DNA from: Marivita sp051859345
GTDB taxonomy: Bacteria; Pseudomonadota; Alphaproteobacteria; Rhodobacterales; Rhodobacteraceae
Assembly: GCF_051859345.1 (NCBI RefSeq)
Contig: NZ_JBHYFV010000002.1
Span: 62,001-126,000, forward strand
DNA length: 64,000 nt
Reading direction: 5' to 3'
Below the pieces are notes generated by a model. It had not been told where the DNA came from. It did not search any database and was given only the letters and a program-made list of their open reading frames with translations. This document shows, piece by piece, positions 45,267-54,295 of this stretch (position 1 is its first letter; the number at the start of each line of letters is the position of its first letter). A program made the translations under genes and the position numbers.

Positions 45267-46252
45267 GCGGCCTTCAGAACCTCACGCCCATGCGGGGCGT
45301 CAAATTCCAGCACCGGATTGATCGGAATGATGCGGTTCGGATTGATGGTTTCGTGACTGTAGTGATAGTGCCGCACGATGTGATCAAAGTTCACCGTCTC
45401 TGCAACACCGGGCCATTGAAACAGCTCTCGCGTGTACGCCCAGAGATTCGGGTAATCGATGATCCGCCGACGGTTACACTTGAAATGCAAGTGATACACG
45501 GAATCGAACCGGACCAACGTGGTAAACAGCCGCCAATCCGCCTCTGTGATCCGGTCCCCCATCAGGTAACGCCGCGTCGCCAGACGTTTTTCCAGCCAGT
45601 CCAGACTCTCGAACAGAGGCACCACTGCCGCATCATAGGCATCCTGCGTGGTCGCAAAGCCTGATTTGTAGACGCCATTGTTGACCGTGTCGTAAATACG
45701 CTCGTTCACCGGCTCGATCTCGTCCCGCAAGGCGTTGGGCCAATAGTCGTCCGTGTTCCCCGTGATCCCGTCAAACGCCGAATTCAACATGCGGATGATT
45801 TCAGAACTTTCGTTCGACACGATGGTTTCCCGCGTTTTGTCCCAGAGGACAGGAACGGTCACCCGACCCGAGATTTTCGGGTCCGCCTTGATGTAGATAT
45901 CCCGTGCAAAGGGCAAATCGTAAAGCGTGTCGCCGGTGGCTCCAGGGAAATCAGTGTCAAACGTCCATCCATCGCCAAGCATATCGGGATGCACCACCGA
46001 CAGGCTGATGTGATCCTGCAAACCCTTGAGTGCGCGGAAGATCAGCGTCCGATGCGCCCAGGGGCAGGCAAGACTGACGTATAGATGATAGCGCCCCGAA
46101 TCGGCTTGAAACCCACCTTCGCCTGTCGGCCCGGCACTGCCATCTGCGGTGATCCAGTTGCGAAACTTGGCTGTGCTTCGTTCAAATTTCCCGCCCGAAC
46201 TTTTGGTGTCGTACCATTGATCGTTCCAGACACCGTCAACCAGCTGTCCCAT
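45263..46252 (-). CDS. yqjG: Glutathionyl-hydroquinone reductase (GST family, YqjG/EcM4 type)
   Basis: A 329-residue enzyme with SLACPWAHRTLIFRALKGL, where the catalytic Cys of the CPWA motif forms a mixed disulfide with glutathione, and a helical C-terminal GST domain (NRRRIIDYPNLWAYTRELFQWPGV). It reduces glutathionyl-hydroquinones, often from quinone detoxification. The ATG at 46252 follows AGGAGTGTGTGAC. No quinone-degradation genes are nearby. Confidence 0.9.
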   Translation of the reverse strand: MGQLVDGVWNDQWYDTKSSGGKFERSTAKFRNWITADGSAGPTGEGGFQADSGRYHLYVSLACPWAHRTLIFRALKGLQDHISLSVVHPDMLGDGWTFDTDFPGATGDTLYDLPFARDIYIKADPKISGRVTVPVLWDKTRETIVSNESSEIIRMLNSAFDGITGNTDDYWPNALRDEIEPVNERIYDTVNNGVYKSGFATTQDAYDAAVVPLFESLDWLEKRLATRRYLMGDRITEADWRLFTTLVRFDSVYHLHFKCNRRRIIDYPNLWAYTRELFQWPGVAETVNFDHIVRHYHYSHETINPNRIIPINPVLEFDAPHGREVLKAA

Positions 46253-46635
46253 GTCACACACTCCTGTTTGTCACTGGATCAATACATAGAGCGCGCCACG
46301 GTTCCACAAAACGCCCACTCCCGCGCAGAAAGGTCGCGGTTCGCGCACAGAGACCGATAGCGCCCGCATAAGGCACTTGATCGGTTTAACAGCCCCGATC
46401 TACTGAAGAATGCGGCGCATGTTGCGCGAAAGACCACTCCACACCTGACCGTCGACAACTTTTCGCTCCGTCAACTTGGCTTCTGCAGAAGGCCGGGGTA
46501 AAGGGGCGGCGAACATGGAGCGGGGCACTTTGTCCTGCTGGCTCTTCCGGCCGCCGATCCGCCGGACAACCCATAACCGATGACACCAACAAAGACCGCG
46601 TATTGACACCGCGGCCTATGGGCAAAGAACTTTTC
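46253..46635. other. 383-bp region between divergent GST and SulP genes
   Basis: No supported gene and no clear operator. Short frames here have no coding signs. A TTGACA at 46602 could be a -35 for the SulP gene, but no matching -10 is obvious. Confidence 0.6.
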
Positions 46636-48126
46636 ATGATCACGCTTTCACAATATCAGCGCCAATGGACCAGCAACATCCGTGGCGACCTTCTTTCGGG
46701 CCTTGTCGTGGCACTGGCCCTGATCCCCGAAGCCATCGCGTTTTCCATCATCGCGGGCGTCGACCCCAAGGTCGGGCTCTATGCGTCGTTTTCCATCGCT
46801 GTGATCACCGCGATCACCGGCGGGCGGCCTGGCATGATCTCGGCCGCGACCGCCGCAACGGCCGTTCTCATGGTCACTCTGGTGCGCGATCACGGGCTGG
46901 AATACCTGCTCGCCGCCACCGTGCTGGCGGGTCTGTTACAGATCGGAGCCGGGTTCCTGAAGCTCGGTTATGTCATGCGGTTTGTGTCGAAATCGGTGAT
47001 GACCGGGTTTGTGAATGCACTCGCCATCCTGATCTTCATCGCGCAACTGCCCGAGCTTGATCCATCCCGCGTACCGGTGCTCACATACGCACTGGTCGCG
47101 GCCGGGCTGGCGATCATCTACCTGTTCCCGATGCTGACCAAGGCGATCCCCTCGCCTCTGGTGACAATCGTCGTGCTGACGGTGCTTGTGGTCGCCATGG
47201 GCTGGGACGTGCGCACCGTGGGCGATATGGGCGATCTGCCGGACACGTTGCCGGTATTCCTGATCCCGGACATTCCGCTGACGTTCGAGACCTTGCAGAT
47301 CATCTTCCCCTACTCAGTCGCTGTGGCTGTGGTCGGCCTGCTGGAAAGCCTGATGACCCAGCAGATCGTCGATGACCTCACCGACACCTCATCCAACCGC
47401 AACCAGGAATGTATCGGTCAGGGGCTCGCCAATACCGCGACCGGGTTCATCGGCGGCATGGCGGGCTGCGCGATGATCGGCCAGTCCATCATCAACGTGA
47501 AATCCGGCGGGCGCGGACGGTTGTCGAGCTTTGTCGCCGGGGTGTTCCTTTTGATCCTTGTGGTCTCTTTGGGTGACATCGTGGCGATCATCCCGATGGC
47601 GGCATTGGTCGCTATCATGATCATGGTCTCTATCGGGACATTCTCGTGGTCCTCGATCAAGAACCTGCGCGACCACCCGAAATCGTCGTCCATCGTGATG
47701 CTGGCAACGGTGTTCTTCGTGATCTACACACACAACCTCGCCATCGGCGTTCTGGTTGGCGTGCTGCTTTCGGGCATTTTCTTTGCCTGGAAGATCTCGC
47801 AGCTCTTCCGCGTACGCTCCACGATCACGCCGGACGGCAACCACCGGACCTACACTATCGAGGGTCAGCTTTTCTTCGCTTCGTCCGAAGACTTCATGAA
47901 GGCGTTCGACTTCAAGGAGGCGCCCGAGAAAGTCACAATTGACCTCAGCCGCGCCCACATCTGGGATATTTCCTCGGTTGCGGCGTTGGATATGGCTGTG
48001 CTCAAGTTCCGCCGGGAAGGCGCCGAGGTTGACTTGATCGGCCTGAACAAGGCGTCCGAAACCATCGTTGACCGGCTTGCCATGCACGACAAGCCCGACG
48101 CGACGGATCAATTGCTGGGCCACTAG
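46636..48126 (+). CDS. SulP family anion transporter with STAS domain
   Basis: A 496-residue inner-membrane protein. The transporter core (about 10-12 helices) starts SNIRGDLLSGLVVALALIPEAIAFSIIAGV, and the C-terminal STAS-like domain (RTYTIEGQLFFASSEDF ... DLSRAHIWDISSVAALD) follows. The substrate may be sulfate, bicarbonate or another anion. The ATG at 46636 is taken; an ATG at 46618 is possible. It is twelve bases upstream of a universal stress protein gene, a pairing that suggests linked function. Confidence 0.88.
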   Translation: MITLSQYQRQWTSNIRGDLLSGLVVALALIPEAIAFSIIAGVDPKVGLYASFSIAVITAITGGRPGMISAATAATAVLMVTLVRDHGLEYLLAATVLAGLLQIGAGFLKLGYVMRFVSKSVMTGFVNALAILIFIAQLPELDPSRVPVLTYALVAAGLAIIYLFPMLTKAIPSPLVTIVVLTVLVVAMGWDVRTVGDMGDLPDTLPVFLIPDIPLTFETLQIIFPYSVAVAVVGLLESLMTQQIVDDLTDTSSNRNQECIGQGLANTATGFIGGMAGCAMIGQSIINVKSGGRGRLSSFVAGVFLLILVVSLGDIVAIIPMAALVAIMIMVSIGTFSWSSIKNLRDHPKSSSIVMLATVFFVIYTHNLAIGVLVGVLLSGIFFAWKISQLFRVRSTITPDGNHRTYTIEGQLFFASSEDFMKAFDFKEAPEKVTIDLSRAHIWDISSVAALDMAVLKFRREGAEVDLIGLNKASETIVDRLAMHDKPDATDQLLGH

Positions 48127-48138
48127 GGAGGCACGACC

Positions 48139-48996
48139 ATGACAACCAACACACTCATCGCCCTTGTGGACGGCTCTGCCTATTCCGAAAGCGTCTGCCA
48201 TCACGCGGCCTGGATCGCGGGCAAGACCGACTGGACCGTCAAGGTCTATCACGTCATGGGCCGTCGGGATGCAGTCGAAAAGCAAGACCTGTCGGGCGCG
48301 ATCAAACTCGGGGCCCGCACGGCGCTGCTGGAACAACTGTCGGAACTCGACGCCACCCGCGCCAAGCTGGCACATGAACACGGGCGCGCCATTCTCGAAG
48401 ATGCCAAGGCGATCATTCAGGGCGACGGGGACATTGCCGTGGAAACCCGCCTGCGCCAAGGCGATCTGGTCGAAACGATCACCGCCAAGGAAGAAACCGG
48501 CGACATGATCGTCATCGGCAAACGTGGCGAAGCCGCGGCCCACGCGATGGAGCATCTGGGGTCGAACCTGGAACGCATCGTCCGTGCAAGCCACAAGCCC
48601 GTCTTCATTGCCAACCGGGCATTCAAGCCGATCAACTCGGTTCTTGTCGCATTCGATGGCGGAGCGTCGTCACTCAAGGCCATCGACTATATCGCGCGCA
48701 GCCCACTGTTTGCAGGTCTGAAGGTCACGCTTGTGTTCGCAGGGAAAGACACACCCACCATCCAGAAATCGCTAGCCGATGCAGCCGCGACTCTCAAAGC
48801 CGGTGGGTTTGAGGCAGATACAGTGATCCAAAGCGGGGAGCCGGAAAAGACCCTGGCTCAGATCACGTCAAGCGGAGAACATGACCTGCTTGTCATGGGA
48901 GCATATGGCCACAGCCGCGTCAGATCGTTCATCATCGGTTCGACAACAACCGAAATGATTCGCTCTTGCCGCGTGCCGGTCTTGATCATGCGGTAG
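48139..48996 (+). CDS. Universal stress protein, two UspA domains
   Basis: A 285-residue tandem Usp protein. The first domain starts TLIALVDGSAYSESVCHHAA; the second ends GAYGHSRVRSFIIGSTTTEMIRSCRVPVLI, matching the ATP-binding G-2x-G-9x-G-(S/T) pattern. Cotranscribed with SulP. Usp proteins often regulate transporters such as SulP family members (family knowledge); direct regulation here is inference. Confidence 0.9.
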   Translation: MTTNTLIALVDGSAYSESVCHHAAWIAGKTDWTVKVYHVMGRRDAVEKQDLSGAIKLGARTALLEQLSELDATRAKLAHEHGRAILEDAKAIIQGDGDIAVETRLRQGDLVETITAKEETGDMIVIGKRGEAAAHAMEHLGSNLERIVRASHKPVFIANRAFKPINSVLVAFDGGASSLKAIDYIARSPLFAGLKVTLVFAGKDTPTIQKSLADAAATLKAGGFEADTVIQSGEPEKTLAQITSSGEHDLLVMGAYGHSRVRSFIIGSTTTEMIRSCRVPVLIMR

Positions 48997-49005
48997 CGGT
49001 CGCGT

Positions 49006-49239
49006 TCAGCTACGCAGTTTCTGGACCACCCAGATCACGATCATCGCGCCCAGAACGGCCCCCACCAACCCAGCTACGGCACCGGTGGCGGCCAGCAGAA
49101 GGCGAATCACCATGCCGCCGATCAGCGCGCCTGCAACGCCTACCATCACCGTGGCAAGCGTGCTCATCTCGACGCGCATCACCCGCGTCGCAAGAAAGCC
49201 TGCCGCGGCGCCGATGACCAAGAGGAACAGAACTGGCAT
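49006..49239 (-). CDS. GlsB/YeaQ/YmgE family membrane protein, copy 2
   Basis: A 77-residue protein with three hydrophobic segments and the Gly-rich pattern VIGAAAGFLATRVMRVEMS ... VGVAGALIGGMVIRLL of transglycosylase-associated (YeaQ/YmgE) proteins. Probably inner-membrane, general-stress related. It lies three bases after copy 1, at the end of the def-fmt operon. Confidence 0.8.
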   Translation of the reverse strand: MPVLFLLVIGAAAGFLATRVMRVEMSTLATVMVGVAGALIGGMVIRLLLAATGAVAGLVGAVLGAMIVIWVVQKLRS

Positions 49240-49242
49240 CCG

Positions 49243-49503
49243 CTATCTCCGCCGCCGATCCCGGACCGACGACCTCCAATGGGTGGGCACGATGATCAGC
49301 GCGCCAAGCGAGGAAGCAATTGCATTCATGCCCGGAGAGCTGAACCCGATCCCGAACATGATCCGCACGAAATAGGCAAGAAACGCGCCGCCGATGCAGA
49401 TGATGATGCTTTGCAGAATACCATTGTTGGTAAAGCCCGACTTCTCGGACACATACCCCACGATCCCCGCGATCACGACCGTGCCCATCAGAACCATAAA
49501 CAT
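49243..49503 (-). CDS. YeaQ/YmgE-like membrane protein, copy 1
   Basis: An 86-residue protein with three hydrophobic segments (VLMGTVVIAGIVGYV, SIIICIGGAFLAYFVRIMFG) and a basic end RDRRRR. Similar in layout to its neighbour but divergent; the family call is less certain. Two bases after the fmt stop, so almost certainly cotranscribed. Confidence 0.7.
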   Translation of the reverse strand: MFMVLMGTVVIAGIVGYVSEKSGFTNNGILQSIIICIGGAFLAYFVRIMFGIGFSSPGMNAIASSLGALIIVPTHWRSSVRDRRRR

Positions 49504-49505
49504 TC

Positions 49506-50417
49506 TTAGTCTCCCAACCGGGTTCCCGCCGAAACCGCCATGCCGCGCAGAAACGTGTCTGCGTCCTGCGCGCCCTTGCCTGCCCGCTGTGCTCGGGTGA
49601 TCCTAACCGCTCCGTCCCCGCAAGCAATGGTGAAGCCATCGTCAAGCGCGGTTCCGGCCGGTCCGCTCTGATCCGACAGAGTGCTGCCCAGCAGTTTGAC
49701 ACGCTCTCCGGCAACCGATGTCCATGCACCCGGAAAAGGCGAAAGCCCTCGGATCAGGCGGTCCACCTCGACCGATGGACGGGACCAGTCGATCAAGGCC
49801 TCGGATTTGTCGATCTTTGCGGCATAGGTGACGCCAACTTCGGGCTGTTTTTCCGGGATTAGATTATCCAGATCGCCCAAGGCGCGAACAATCAAATCCG
49901 CGCCCATAAGGCTTAACCTGTCATGCAAGGCGCCGGTGGTTTCGTGTGGCCCGATCCGCGTCGTTTCGCGTAGCAGAACCGGCCCGGTATCAAGCCCCGC
50001 CTCCATCTGCATGATGCAAATGCCGGTTTCCGCATCACCTGCCATGATCGCACGATGGATCGGCGCGGCCCCACGCCAGCGCGGCAACAACGACGCATGG
50101 ATGTTCAGGCAGCCATGTCTTGGCGCATCGAGCACCGCTTGTGGAAGGATCAAGCCGTAGGCGACGACAACGGCGATGTCCGCGTCCAGCTCCGCAAAAT
50201 CGTGCTGTGCGTCGTCCGTGCGCAAACTCTTGGGGTGCCGCACCGGGAGACCCAAAGCCTCGGCGCGGGCATGTACAGGTGTCGGGCGGTCCTTCTTGCC
50301 ACGACCTGCGGGGCGCGGCGGTTGGCAATAGACGGCGGCGATCTCGTGGCCAGCCTCGACCAGAGTGTCGAGCACCGGGACCGAGAAATCGGGCGTGCCC
50401 ATGAAGATGATCCGCAT
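49506..50417 (-). CDS. fmt: Methionyl-tRNA formyltransferase
   Basis: A 303-residue enzyme that formylates initiator Met-tRNA from 10-formyl-THF. The motifs are MRIIFMGTPDFSVPVL, CLNIHASLLPRWRGAAPIHRAI (active site Asn/His with SLLPRWRGAAPI) and the C-terminal OB fold. Placed downstream of the three deformylase-type genes. Confidence 0.96.
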   Translation of the reverse strand: MRIIFMGTPDFSVPVLDTLVEAGHEIAAVYCQPPRPAGRGKKDRPTPVHARAEALGLPVRHPKSLRTDDAQHDFAELDADIAVVVAYGLILPQAVLDAPRHGCLNIHASLLPRWRGAAPIHRAIMAGDAETGICIMQMEAGLDTGPVLLRETTRIGPHETTGALHDRLSLMGADLIVRALGDLDNLIPEKQPEVGVTYAAKIDKSEALIDWSRPSVEVDRLIRGLSPFPGAWTSVAGERVKLLGSTLSDQSGPAGTALDDGFTIACGDGAVRITRAQRAGKGAQDADTFLRGMAVSAGTRLGD

Positions 50418-50420
50418 GTC

Positions 50421-50918
50421 CTAGCCTTTCAGCTTTTTCGCGCGCCGCAGAAGGATGTCCCGCTTGGTCTTGCTCAGGTGATCGAAATACATCTTGCCGT
50501 TCAGATGGTCGATCTGGTGCTGCACCGATGTGGCCCAGAGCCCGACGAAATCCTGTTCGTGAACCGTACTGTCCGTACCGATGAAACGTACGGTCACCGC
50601 ACGGGGCCGTTCGATCCTGGCAAACACGCCGGGAAGGTTCGGGCTGGCCTCCTCGTGCGCGCGCAGATGAACAGATGCATGCAGAATTTCGGGGTTCGCC
50701 ATCCGCACCGCTTTGCCCCGTTCCTCGGACGCATCTACGACGGCCAGACGCTTTAGAACGCCGATCTGGTTCGCGGCAAGACCGACGCCGGGCATCGCTT
50801 CCATCGTGTCGATCATGTCGTCCCAGATCGCGCGGATGTCGTCCGTGATTTCGTCTACGGGTTCGGCCGGAGTGCGGAGACAGGGATTGGGCCACGGCAG
50901 GCAACGGCGCTTGGTCAT
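50421..50918 (-). CDS. Peptide deformylase-like protein with altered active site
   Basis: A 165-residue deformylase homologue. The first motif GVGLAANQ is near normal, but the second, normally EGCLS, reads EEASPNLPG (metal-ligand Cys lost to Ser) and the third, normally QHExDH, reads QHQIDH (catalytic Glu to Gln). Both changes should remove deformylase activity. The start overlaps the def2 stop by four bases. It may be a pseudoenzyme with a regulatory or other role. Confidence 0.88.
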   Translation of the reverse strand: MTKRRCLPWPNPCLRTPAEPVDEITDDIRAIWDDMIDTMEAMPGVGLAANQIGVLKRLAVVDASEERGKAVRMANPEILHASVHLRAHEEASPNLPGVFARIERPRAVTVRFIGTDSTVHEQDFVGLWATSVQHQIDHLNGKMYFDHLSKTKRDILLRRAKKLKG

Positions 50919-51412
50919 GTCAGCGCAGCATATTCGGTTTCAAGAGCAGCCCGTACCTCGGGGGACAGGCGGTCGAAGATCACGATGCCGTTGAGATGGT
51001 CGAGTTCGTGCTGCGCACAGGTCGCGGCAAATCCCGTCAGCCAGGTTTCCTGCCGTGTGCCGTCGAGATCGGTATAGGCCAGCGTGATCTCGGTCGGGCG
51101 GATCACGTCGGCAGACACGCCGGGGATGGACAGGCAGGCCTCGGTGTTCTTGGCCACAGTATCGCCAGAGATCACAATTTCCGGATTGATGCAGACATAA
51201 GGCGTGCGGTCGCCGTCTTTCCAGGTCGGGTCCATCACGAACACGCGCTGCATCACGCCAACCTGCGGCGCGGCCAGCCCACGACCGGGGGCGTTGTACA
51301 TGGTGTCGAACATGTCCTGGACGAGGTCGGTCAGCGTCGCCGGATCACGGACCGGCTCACACACCTGCGACAACCTTGGGTCGGGCCATGTAACGATGGG
51401 CAGAATGCTCAT
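50915..51412 (-). CDS. def: Peptide deformylase (second copy)
   Basis: A 165-residue enzyme with all three motifs: GRGLAAPQ, EACLS (Gly to Ala, Cys kept) and QHELDH. It should remove N-formyl groups from new proteins. ATGA overlaps on both sides join it to the other two deformylase genes. Confidence 0.92.
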   Translation of the reverse strand: MSILPIVTWPDPRLSQVCEPVRDPATLTDLVQDMFDTMYNAPGRGLAAPQVGVMQRVFVMDPTWKDGDRTPYVCINPEIVISGDTVAKNTEACLSIPGVSADVIRPTEITLAYTDLDGTRQETWLTGFAATCAQHELDHLNGIVIFDRLSPEVRAALETEYAALT

Positions 51413-51927
51413 GCCCGCGCCTGTTCGCGCTTGAGCTTGACCATCTTGCGCGTGATCATCTGGCGCTTCAGCGGCTTGAGATAGTCGATGAAGAGCTTGC
51501 CGTTCAAATGGTCGATCTCGTGTTGCACACAGGTCGCCCAGAGGCCATCGAACTCTTCTTCCCGCGGATTGCCATTCTCGTCGATCCACGCCACCTTGAC
51601 CGCTTCGGGGCGGGTCACGTCGGCAAACTGATCCGGGATCGACAGGCAGCCTTCCTCGTAGACATTGGTTTCGTCCGAGGAAGCGAGGATTTCGGGATTG
51701 AACATCACAAGCGGGCGCGGCGTGGAATCCTCATCCTTCTCGCAATCCAGAACGATCAGGCGCGACAGCACACTGACCTGCGGCGCGGCAAGACCGATGC
51801 CCGGCGCGTCATACATGGTTTCCAGCATGTCCCTGGCCAAAACGCGAAGGTCGTCCGACAGGTCGGGCACGGGCGCACAGACCTTTTTCAGACGCGGGTC
51901 CGGGTGGATGAGGATCGGCAATTTCAT
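51409..51927 (-). CDS. def: Peptide deformylase (canonical copy)
   Basis: A 172-residue metal-dependent enzyme with canonical GIGLAAPQ, EEGCLSIP and QHEIDH. The ATG at 51927 (MKLPILIHPDPRL) is preferred to the ATG at 51936. First gene of the def-def-def-fmt operon. A divergent PatB-type gene starts 105 bases away. Confidence 0.94.
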   Translation of the reverse strand: MKLPILIHPDPRLKKVCAPVPDLSDDLRVLARDMLETMYDAPGIGLAAPQVSVLSRLIVLDCEKDEDSTPRPLVMFNPEILASSDETNVYEEGCLSIPDQFADVTRPEAVKVAWIDENGNPREEEFDGLWATCVQHEIDHLNGKLFIDYLKPLKRQMITRKMVKLKREQARA

Positions 51928-52032
51928 GGCAGGCATTTAGGCAATCCGCGCCGCAAGGGCAATAGACCGGGGCTTGCGCCTGCCGTTCACTGGAGTAGCG
52001 TCACGCAGAATCCGAGCAGACTGGAGTAGTAC

Positions 52033-53211
52033 ATGCGCGATCTCTTCAATGAACCCAATGACCGACGCGGCACGCATTGTTCCAAGTGGGACATTCTGGA
52101 AAGCAAATTTGACGTGCCCAGCGAAGACGGGATTGCGATGTGGACCGCCGACAGCGACTACCCGACCGCGCCCTGCGTTTTGAAAGCGCTGCAGGATGCA
52201 GTGGATCACGGGGTCTTCGGCTATTTCACCGATTTCACCGACTACAACGCTGCCATCCAGTGGTGGATGAAAACCCGGCATGGCTGGGACATCGAGGCCG
52301 ACTGGATTCTGACCTCGCAAGGGTTGGGCAACGCGATAGCGCTGTGCCTTGACGTGTGGTCACAACCGGGCGATCGGATCGTGACGTTCAACCCAGTCTA
52401 TCACGAGTTCGAATTCAAGATCAGGCGCGCGGGACGAGTGCCGGTGCAATGCCCGCTCAAGCTTGAGGGCGACGCGTACCAGATCGATTTCGACGATGCG
52501 CAATCTCGGCTGGATGGCACGGAAAAGATGCTGATCTTCTGCTCGCCCCAGAATCCGTCCGGCCGCATCTGGACTGCGGAAGAGTTGCAACAGCTGGCCA
52601 AGTTCGCCGCGCGCAATGATCTGGTTATCGTGGCTGATGAAATTCACCACGATTTCATCTATCCCGGCCAGACCTTCGTGCCGTTCGACGTGGCCGCGCC
52701 CGATGTACGGGACCGCTCCGTGATGCTGACCGCGTCTTCCAAGACGTTCAACATCGCGGGCCAGAAGACCGGCAACATGATCATCCCCGATGCCACACTG
52801 CGCGAGGCGATGGCCCAGCGACTGCGGTCACTGGACTATTCACCCAACGCCTTGGGTCTGAAAATGGTGACTGCCGCCTATTCGCCGGAAGGGGCGGAAT
52901 GGGTGGATGCGCAGATCGAACACCTGATCGAGAACCGCCGGATCTTCGATGACGCGATCAACGCCATCCCCGGTGTGCGGTCCCTGCCGCTGGCCTCGAC
53001 CTATCTTGCATGGGTCGATTTTTCGGGCACAGGGATGGATTTCGAAGAGATCAGCCGCCGTGTCCGCAAGGAGGCACGCATCGCCCCCAGCCCCGGCCCG
53101 GAGTTCGGCCCCGGTGGCGAGAGCTTCCTGCGGTTCAATCTTGCCACGCAGCGTTACCGTGTCGAAGATGCCGCCAAACGTCTGCAAGAGGCCTTCAGCG
53201 ACCTGCAATAA
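52033..53211 (+). CDS. PatB/MalY family C-S lyase (cystathionine beta-lyase-like)
   Basis: A 392-residue PLP enzyme of fold type I. The PLP-lysine lies in TASSKTFNIAGQKTG; NPVYHEFEF and SPQNPSGRIW are aminotransferase-fold motifs. PatB/MalY enzymes cleave C-S bonds of cystathionine or cysteine conjugates to thiol, pyruvate and ammonia. In roseobacters some are tied to sulfur metabolism. The ATG at 52033 follows a weak site. Confidence 0.88.
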   Translation: MRDLFNEPNDRRGTHCSKWDILESKFDVPSEDGIAMWTADSDYPTAPCVLKALQDAVDHGVFGYFTDFTDYNAAIQWWMKTRHGWDIEADWILTSQGLGNAIALCLDVWSQPGDRIVTFNPVYHEFEFKIRRAGRVPVQCPLKLEGDAYQIDFDDAQSRLDGTEKMLIFCSPQNPSGRIWTAEELQQLAKFAARNDLVIVADEIHHDFIYPGQTFVPFDVAAPDVRDRSVMLTASSKTFNIAGQKTGNMIIPDATLREAMAQRLRSLDYSPNALGLKMVTAAYSPEGAEWVDAQIEHLIENRRIFDDAINAIPGVRSLPLASTYLAWVDFSGTGMDFEEISRRVRKEARIAPSPGPEFGPGGESFLRFNLATQRYRVEDAAKRLQEAFSDLQ

Positions 53212-53213
53212 AC

Positions 53214-53837
53214 TCAGTTGCGCGGCGGGCGGGATTTGTAGACCGGCAGGCTCCAGCCGAAAGCGATGGAGCCTGCGCGCAGGCCAAAGGTGATCGCGGC
53301 GGCAAGCAGAACGGTGATCGCCGGGCCCAGGTCCACGACAGGCGCAAGCGCGATCACCGAAGCGCCAGCCACGGCGCAGGTGACGTATAGCTCGCCCTGT
53401 TTGAGCACCAGCGGCACTTCGTTGGCCACAACGTCACGCATCAGCCCACCCATGCAGCCGGTCACGGCCCCCATGACGATCACGATGGGCGCGCTTTGCC
53501 CCAGAGCGGCGGCAATATTGGCCCCTGCGGCAACGGCAAAAGACAGCGCGGCGGCGTCCAGCCAGAGGATCGCCTTGTACCGGCTTTCGAACAGGTGCGC
53601 GGTAAAGAACACCACGAAGGCGGCAAGAACGGCGACACCCAGGTAGGTCGGGTCGGTCATCCAGAAGACCGGGTTGCGATCCAGCAGGACATCGCGGATC
53701 GTGCCACCACCAACGCCCGTAAGGATCGCCAGAAAGGCAAAGCCGATGATGTCGAGCTGTGCGCGGCTGGCGACCAAGGCACCCGTCAGCGCAAAGACCA
53801 GAACAGCGGCGTGGTCGAGCAGCGCGATCAGCGTCAC
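53214..53837 (-). CDS. Trimeric intracellular cation channel-like (UPF0126/YicG) protein
   Basis: A 207-residue inner-membrane protein with six or seven helices and two repeats, each with TGVGGGTIRDVLL or TGCMGGLMRDVVANEVPLVL, the TRIC/UPF0126 signature. Bacterial members conduct cations. Its start overlaps the rnhA stop by four bases. Three bases separate its stop from the PatB-type stop, so the genes are convergent. Confidence 0.88.
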   Translation of the reverse strand: MTLIALLDHAAVLVFALTGALVASRAQLDIIGFAFLAILTGVGGGTIRDVLLDRNPVFWMTDPTYLGVAVLAAFVVFFTAHLFESRYKAILWLDAAALSFAVAAGANIAAALGQSAPIVIVMGAVTGCMGGLMRDVVANEVPLVLKQGELYVTCAVAGASVIALAPVVDLGPAITVLLAAAITFGLRAGSIAFGWSLPVYKSRPPRN

Positions 53838-54295
53838 GCAGCACCTTTCTTGAACGGCTTTATGCCTTCACGCGCCAGTTCATCGGCGCGTTCGTTCTCT
53901 GGATGGCCTGCATGGCCTTTGACCCATTCCCACGTCACATCATGCCGCGCCTGCGCCTCGTCCAGCCGCTGCCAAAGCTCCACGTTCTTGACAGGCTTCT
54001 TGTTCGCGGTCTTCCAGCCGTTGCGTTTCCAGCCATGAATCCAGCCGGTCACACCGTTCTTCACATAAGCGCTGTCGGTGATGATGGTGAGCGAGGATGG
54101 GCGCGCCAGCGTTTCCAGCGCGTGGATCGCCGCGAGCAGTTCCATGCGGTTGTTGGTCGTGTTCGCCTCGCCGCCCGACAGGGTGCGTTCCTTGACGATC
54201 GTTTCGCCATCCTTGGCCTGCATCAGCACACCCCAACCGCCCGGGCCGGGGTTTCCGGAACAGGCTCCGTCGGTATAGGCAAAAAGGTCAGGCAT
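53834..54295 (-). CDS. rnhA: Ribonuclease HI
   Basis: A 153-residue enzyme cleaving RNA in RNA-DNA hybrids. The catalytic carboxylates are seen in AYTDGACSGNPG, NRMELLAAIHALE and TDSAYVKNG; WVKGHAGHPENERADELARE holds the His and final Asp. It overlaps the methyltransferase gene by eight bases. Confidence 0.96.
   Translation of the reverse strand: MPDLFAYTDGACSGNPGPGGWGVLMQAKDGETIVKERTLSGGEANTTNNRMELLAAIHALETLARPSSLTIITDSAYVKNGVTGWIHGWKRNGWKTANKKPVKNVELWQRLDEAQARHDVTWEWVKGHAGHPENERADELAREGIKPFKKGAA

Noticed and set aside
46386..46643. Minus-strand frame in the GST-SulP gap
   Set aside because: No ribosome site, no recognisable family and overlaps the SulP start.
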